From the NCBI GenBank assembly GCA_000320605.2, contig KB445795.1, forward strand, positions 433,867 to 497,866: DNA of 64,000 nucleotides. Direction: 5' to 3'. Under the pieces are notes generated by a model that was not told the origin of the DNA, ran no database searches, and saw only the letters and a list, made by a program, of their open reading frames with translations. Source of the DNA: Gelatoporia subvermispora B (taxonomy: Eukaryota; Basidiomycota; Agaricomycetes; Polyporales; Gelatoporiaceae). The translations under genes were made by a program, and so were the position numbers. Below are positions 59,448 through 64,000 of this stretch, piece after piece. Numbering within the stretch: position 1 is the first letter of the stretch; each line of letters begins with the position of its first letter.

Positions 59448-61218
59448 ATGTCGGACAGTCCGAGCCAGGATCTTGTGGATCTGTTAAACAGCCTGCATTA
59501 TAGCAAGGTGCGTCCATACCAGGCACGGATGTCTGCATCATTGTGCTGATGGTTCACTTGTCAAACAGTACGGAGCTCGTAAGCATACTGTATCGATGCT
59601 AACTTGTTCAAGACTCATACAATGCTCATTTACACAGTTGCCGCATTGACTGTAGTTGTTAGTGAAATCAACCTTGTGCAGGAGTGTGTCATGACCTCTT
59701 TAAGATAGATATATGACTACTGCATCACTGTCGATGACGAGGTAAGGTCCTTTTATACTCGTATTTCATTGCACTCCTTAACAAACGGCGATGGAAGATC
59801 TCCCTCATTTGGCCCTCAAGATGGAGCATCACCAAGGTCTTGTTCTTGTTGAACCGGTACTCACCTTTCATCGATGGAGGACTGGGATTGCATCGTACGT
59901 AGAATCCGCCACAGCACCGTCGTACAATCCTGACTAATTTTGCTCAGTATCAACTGATCTTTTCGATCGCAATGTGAGATTCGCCTTGTGAAATGGGTAC
60001 TCAAGCGCTGAATCGAGTTAGACCTGTGCCATCGAATATCAGATACTTGCCTGTAGGTGGTCTTGCACATATATAAATGGCTTGTCGTTGAGACGCTCAC
60101 CATCTCCCACTGTGCGATCACTAGATTCCGCTACCCTCGGGCTCATAACAGCGGAATGTGAGCTCAACATCATATCGTCTCCTTGGAAAACTTCATAAGG
60201 AGCAGGCATTTTGATGGTCCGAACGTACGCGATATGGTGTCGTAACAAATCCGTATTGTGGTTTCTCGTTCTCCTCGGTATTGTGAGTATTGCCCATGCT
60301 GCAAGGGTTGAATGACGCTTACATAGAATACAATCTAGGCAACATATGTTCCGATTTTAACACTCATCGGTCACTTTCTTCGTTCATTGAGATGTAAGCA
60401 GAGTACAATGTGCCATATAGTGAATGTTGAATTCTTCCTTCCTGAGATCCCGACAATACCGTCTTACACTACACGGCATGCATACCGCTCAGTGCCTCAG
60501 ACGAAGTTTTGTGGGTCGTATATGCATTACATCTGGCTCCCGAGACCGGTGGGTTTCTCTGTGTGTCACAAAACTCCGCACTTGGTCTGAAATTCTGGCT
60601 ACAGCTGTCATAATATTGACCCTCGTCAATCGATATCAGACAGCGGGTTAGTATGTTTAGTGCGAAGCCTGAAGAGTTAGCTGACAGAGCATGCTACAAT
60701 AGAAAGCTTCGATCGACCGCCTCCCATACTGAACATTCTATATCGCGATGGTGTGTCTAATTGTTATCATCCAAGCCGACACTTCGAGTCTGAAAGGATA
60801 ACGGATTGAACAGGAATGCTTGCATATTTCGCCATCTTAGGTATCTGCAACTCCCATTGGTGCCTTGGCGCATTCTGCTCACTCCAGCACTAGGCATGGT
60901 CTTGGTAAACATTACGGTTATGGTAATCGGCCCGGTGAGTTACTTGCCTTTGCAGTTTGGCCGTGGCTGAGTGCGCGGAGTCTAGCCAGCCATCTCTTCA
61001 ATGGTCCAGGAGTAAGTGATACTACATATAGTTGCAACCCGAATTCATCTCCCGGCGATAGGCCGATACGGATATTGCACAGCGCGCTATGCACGCGTGT
61101 TGTGCTCAATCTTCGAAAGGCGGCGCTGTGTGGCCGGGACGCAGACTCGGAGGACACCATGCGCTTCATTTCCGAAAGCTATATCGCCTACGAGGACATC
61201 GTTGACCTTCCGAGATGA
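59448..61218 (+). CDS. DUF6533-domain multi-pass membrane protein, 17 exons
   Basis: Seventeen phase-consistent exons give 292 residues: 59448-59507, 59569-59578, 59638-59651, 59709-59741, 59798-59894, 59948-59973, 60022-60052, 60125-60157, 60206-60282, 60339-60393, 60447-60548, 60605-60646, 60703-60750, 60814-60840, 60894-60934, 60986-61011, 61062-61218. The product follows the family order: IYDYCITVDDE, WSITKVLFLLNRYSPF, TCAIEYQILA, ILMVRTYAIWCRNKSVLWFL, then further membrane helices, PILNILYRDG and a final RILHSALCTRVVLNLRKAA. It resembles a seven-helix protein; no function is established for the family. Mean exon size is about 52 nt and two early exons are 10 and 14 nt. Confidence 0.8.
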
Positions 61219-61490
61219 TCCGGCGAACAACGCACATCAACGTGAAAACCATGTGTAGACTAGTAGACTGGCTACCGGGCATTTTTATACCGCGAAAAAT
61301 GCATCCACGAGATCCGTTGTAGAGCTGTTGTACGCTGTCAATGTACCCACATTGTATCTGTCATGATTCACACATCCATTCGCACTGACGTCGCATTGCA
61401 AGTATGTTTTTGTACATTGTACGGTAGCCATGTATTTTGTCGCCAATAGCACCATTTCTACCACCATGCTCAAACACCAGGAACAGCGCC

Positions 61491-62075
61491 CTAGATCTTC
61501 ACGAACCGACATCGGCTGGTCTCGCAACTTACCGCACTGGAACTGCGATAGTCCACGTTCGCCACATCGGATGCGTGCGGCCCTCGGTAGCATTCTGTCG
61601 CGTGTAGTCGCTCGTATTTGTTGCAGCAGGGGAAAACCGAATATTCGATGATGCCCGATTTGACGCGTTGCGAGGGGTCGTGATAGATGACACAGGCATT
61701 CAGACCGTCCTCGGCGGCGTAGTAGTCCTTGTGACATCGACGACAGTGGTACTGGTGAGGATCGGCAAGGGCCTTCCGTACATCGTCAAGGTTCTCGCCC
61801 GAGCTTTCTAGGATGGCGACCAGCTGAGCAATGGCTTCCGGGCCCGCAGTGTGCTGATGTGCAACGTTCGCTAGGCATGCGTAGATAGCTTGAGGGGACC
61901 TCCGCGCGAGAGTGCCCAAGAACATGTCGTATGGAGCGGAATGATCGAGGGGGGATTCGAGGGCGAGCACAGGGATGTCGGGGCTGGCCTGAGTATCTAC
62001 CGCGAGGACAGCATGAAGCTCGTCCGAAGGAAGAGAAACGATCTTCTCGGTAGAAATATGCACAGGTTGCGACAT
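61491..62075 (-). CDS. Cys/His-rich protein, basidiomycete type
   Basis: A single frame encodes 194 residues. The N-terminal half is helical with Leu-rich segments (FLGTLARRSPQAIYACLANV). The C-terminal half has a likely zinc-binding pattern: HQYHCRRCHKDYY (Cys111, Cys114), NACVIYHD, then VFPCCNKYERLHATECYRGP. Similar Cys/His patterns occur in unnamed basidiomycete proteins; I know no function. A second ATG lies two codons upstream at 62081. No intron is needed, unusual for this region. Confidence 0.6.
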   Translation of the reverse strand: MSQPVHISTEKIVSLPSDELHAVLAVDTQASPDIPVLALESPLDHSAPYDMFLGTLARRSPQAIYACLANVAHQHTAGPEAIAQLVAILESSGENLDDVRKALADPHQYHCRRCHKDYYAAEDGLNACVIYHDPSQRVKSGIIEYSVFPCCNKYERLHATECYRGPHASDVANVDYRSSSAVSCETSRCRFVKI

Positions 62076-62808
62076 TATCAAATAAGATAGAGCGGCGAGA
62101 GCTAGCAGGCAAGGCTGTTGTGTGATTTACTTGTCCTCGTCGTGCGTGGTTCTGTGAGATTTATATGGACTGTCATCGATCCTGGCCACATATACCGAAA
62201 ACATCACTTGAGCGGCCTAAAATATGGCCACGGATGAGATTCTCTGATAGAGGTGGACACAATGAGGAAGGGGACAATGCACAGAATACATGCTGTGCGC
62301 CATGCGATTGCAGCACACTGACAGAGACGCTGCGGCCAAGTATTCCGCGTCGGAGGTCGATGCGAAGTTCCGGAGCACAATACGCAGAGAGTACCTGGGT
62401 TTGAATTCTGATCTGTGAACGATTGGCCACAACTCGGAGTTGCCAAGACGTGGTATATCCTAGAGTGATGGGGTGATGGTCGATTTGGATGCATTGGTCC
62501 GAGGTCGACGAAGAAATTGATGATGCGGCGGCTCGACCTTGCTGCACAAAATTTAAAATCACGGTGACATTAGAGATATACTATTGAGACACATGCTGCA
62601 GGCCGTCCACCGACTATCGCAGTACCAGGGCTCTTCCCGCGAGTTATTGGTCCACGTCGAAGTAATCATCGCCGCCACCTCAGTGGCACCAGGAACCCGG
62701 CGTTTCAGTAGACGCCCAAGGCGGCAGCGCTCGCCGCACCGCCGCCGGCTGCAGCTCAAGCTCAAGTCGCTCGACCTCTGGCCTCACCGAAGCCTTGCTG
62801 TACGTGCT
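62076..62808. other. Divergent promoter region
   Basis: This stretch lies between the divergent Cys/His-rich gene and the myotubularin gene and should hold both promoters. No other gene is evident. Confidence 0.5.
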
Positions 62809-64000
62809 ATGGATGCCATTCGCGTAGCGAAGGTCTGTGTTACATACGCGGACGATATTTATGTTTGTCTCAATATCCCTGCATTGTCCAGGTAGAGGGC
62901 GTGCTGTGCAGCAGTGGGGGTATCAACTCGACCGGGACTCTCCATCTCACCGCCCATCATCTCATCTTCCATTATGACGACCCGGGACGAGAGGAGTTGT
63001 GGGTTAGTTGGACCTACTGGCTTGTACAAGCTGATGGCTGATATGACCTTCAGGTCCCGTACCCGCTCATCTCGCTGGTGACGCGTCTGCCGCTCACATT
63101 ACAAGGGAGTTGCCCTCTGACCGTCCGGACACGAACCTTTGAGGCGATATTTCTGTCATTTGCATCAGAGAAGGATGCAGTGGACGTATTTGAGAGTGTC
63201 AAAGACTTGACAGTCGCCAGTGCGTGATCAGCTCCATACACCCGGTCCATCTAATGCATTCGTAGCTTCGGTGAACCAGCTATACGCCTTCCACTATGTA
63301 CCAAACCCTCCCTTCACCTCCCAGAATGGCTGGACCCTATACTCACCACGAGAAGAATTTGGTCGTATGGGTGTTGGTACGCGGACGAAGGCATGGCGAT
63401 TAACTGACATCAACAAGGATTACACTGTGCGTTGCCTACGAGGTACAAATTCCTCGCTGGCATTGATAACATATAGTCGCCCTAGTTCTCACCAACATAC
63501 CCTGCCAAATTGGTCGTGCCGACACGGATCAGCGATACTACGCTACAATACGCAGCGAAGTACCGCAGCAAGGCCAGAATACCTGTTCTCACATATCTTC
63601 ACTGGGCGAATTACGTACGGCATATCCGTAACATGTGCCATTCCCAAACTGACGGTGGTCCATCAATAGGGAAGCATCACCCGATCCAGCCAACCTATGG
63701 TTGGCCTGACAAACAACAGGTCAATACAGGACGAGAAGCTCATAGAAGCCGTCTTCCAAACCCACCATAACCCGGAGTCCCGAGCTTCTGCTGGACCTAT
63801 CTATGGAGCCACTGCTACGAATCTCATCATCGATGCCCGACCTACCACCAACGCTATGGCGAATACCGCCAAGGGCGCTGGTACGGAGAACATGGATCAC
63901 TACAAGGATGCAAAAAAGGCTTACCTTGGGATCGACCACATCCACGTCATGCGCGAATCGCTCGCAAAGATCGTCGAGGCGCTCAGGGAGACGGAGACCC
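62809..64000 (+). CDS. YMR1: Myotubularin-type phosphoinositide phosphatase, N-terminal part (runs off the right edge)
   Basis: Six exons are visible: 62809-62832, 62892-63002, 63054-63219, 63266-63426, 63486-63614 and 63670 onward. The N-terminus is a PH-GRAM domain (VEGVLCSSGGINSTGTLHLT, LWVPYPLISLVTRLP). Next comes the start of the myotubularin phosphatase domain: NGWTLYSPREEFGRMGV, AWRLTDINKDYTFSPTYPAK, RIPVLTYLHWANYGSITRSS and QPMVGLTNNRS, ending in IDHIHVMRESLAKIVEALRE. The catalytic CSDGWDRT-type loop would lie beyond the window. The enzyme removes the 3-phosphate from PI3P and PI(3,5)P2 on endosomal membranes. The short first exon (8 codons) fits the family start. Confidence 0.9.

Noticed and set aside
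1..64000. tRNA, rRNA or CRISPR features
   Set aside because: No cloverleaf or rRNA-like sequence was recognised by eye, and regular spaced repeats typical of CRISPR are absent, as expected for a fungal nuclear genome.

Overview
This window is nuclear DNA of a filamentous basidiomycete, almost certainly an agaricomycete. The evidence is dense short spliceosomal introns (about 45-65 bases, GTRNGT...YAG) in nearly every gene, fungal-type fused proteins (bifunctional tryptophan synthase, fused nicotinamide nucleotide transhydrogenase), families typical of Agaricomycetes (DUF6533, DUF6593, MYND and HET proteins, But2-like and UstYa-like proteins), and a KDZ-type DNA transposon. I assembled exon structures by hand, checking reading phase at every junction; they are predictions without transcript support.

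Layout. 1-23.2 kb is a compact housekeeping block: an unrecognised partial gene, two tandem heterotrimeric G-protein gamma subunits, eIF2B beta, tryptophan synthase, a HET-domain protein, cytosolic asparaginase with ankyrin repeats, a patch of short dispersed repeats, mitochondrial transhydrogenase, the tRNA pseudouridine-55 synthase and an aldo-keto reductase. 23.6-35.1 kb is one complete 11.44-kb KDZ transposon with near-identical terminal inverted repeats (TIRs) and an 8-base target duplication. It carries a transposase fused to a Ulp1-like protease, a small basic protein gene and a very large polyglutamine protein gene. 36.4-40.2 kb is a small accessory locus: a But2-like membrane protein, two UstYa/DUF3328 proteins and a 46-residue secreted peptide whose last eight residues sit on their own exon. 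It looks like a candidate ribosomal-peptide (RiPP) biosynthetic locus. 40.6-44.6 kb holds DUF6533-like membrane protein genes, at least one damaged, beside a complete 1.4-kb LTR element that encodes only Gag. 45-51 kb has MYND, DUF6593 and aromatic aminotransferase genes. 51-59 kb is gene-poor apart from a Dal5-type transporter. 59.4-64 kb has an intron-packed DUF6533 gene, a Cys/His-rich protein and the start of a myotubularin phosphatase.

The two most interesting systems are the intact KDZ element with its large unknown cargo gene, and the UstYa/But2/short-peptide locus just beyond its right end. Several genes also show extreme splicing (a 4-nt exon in the transhydrogenase, 10-nt exons in two membrane proteins, two GC-AG introns) that automatic gene callers are likely to get wrong.
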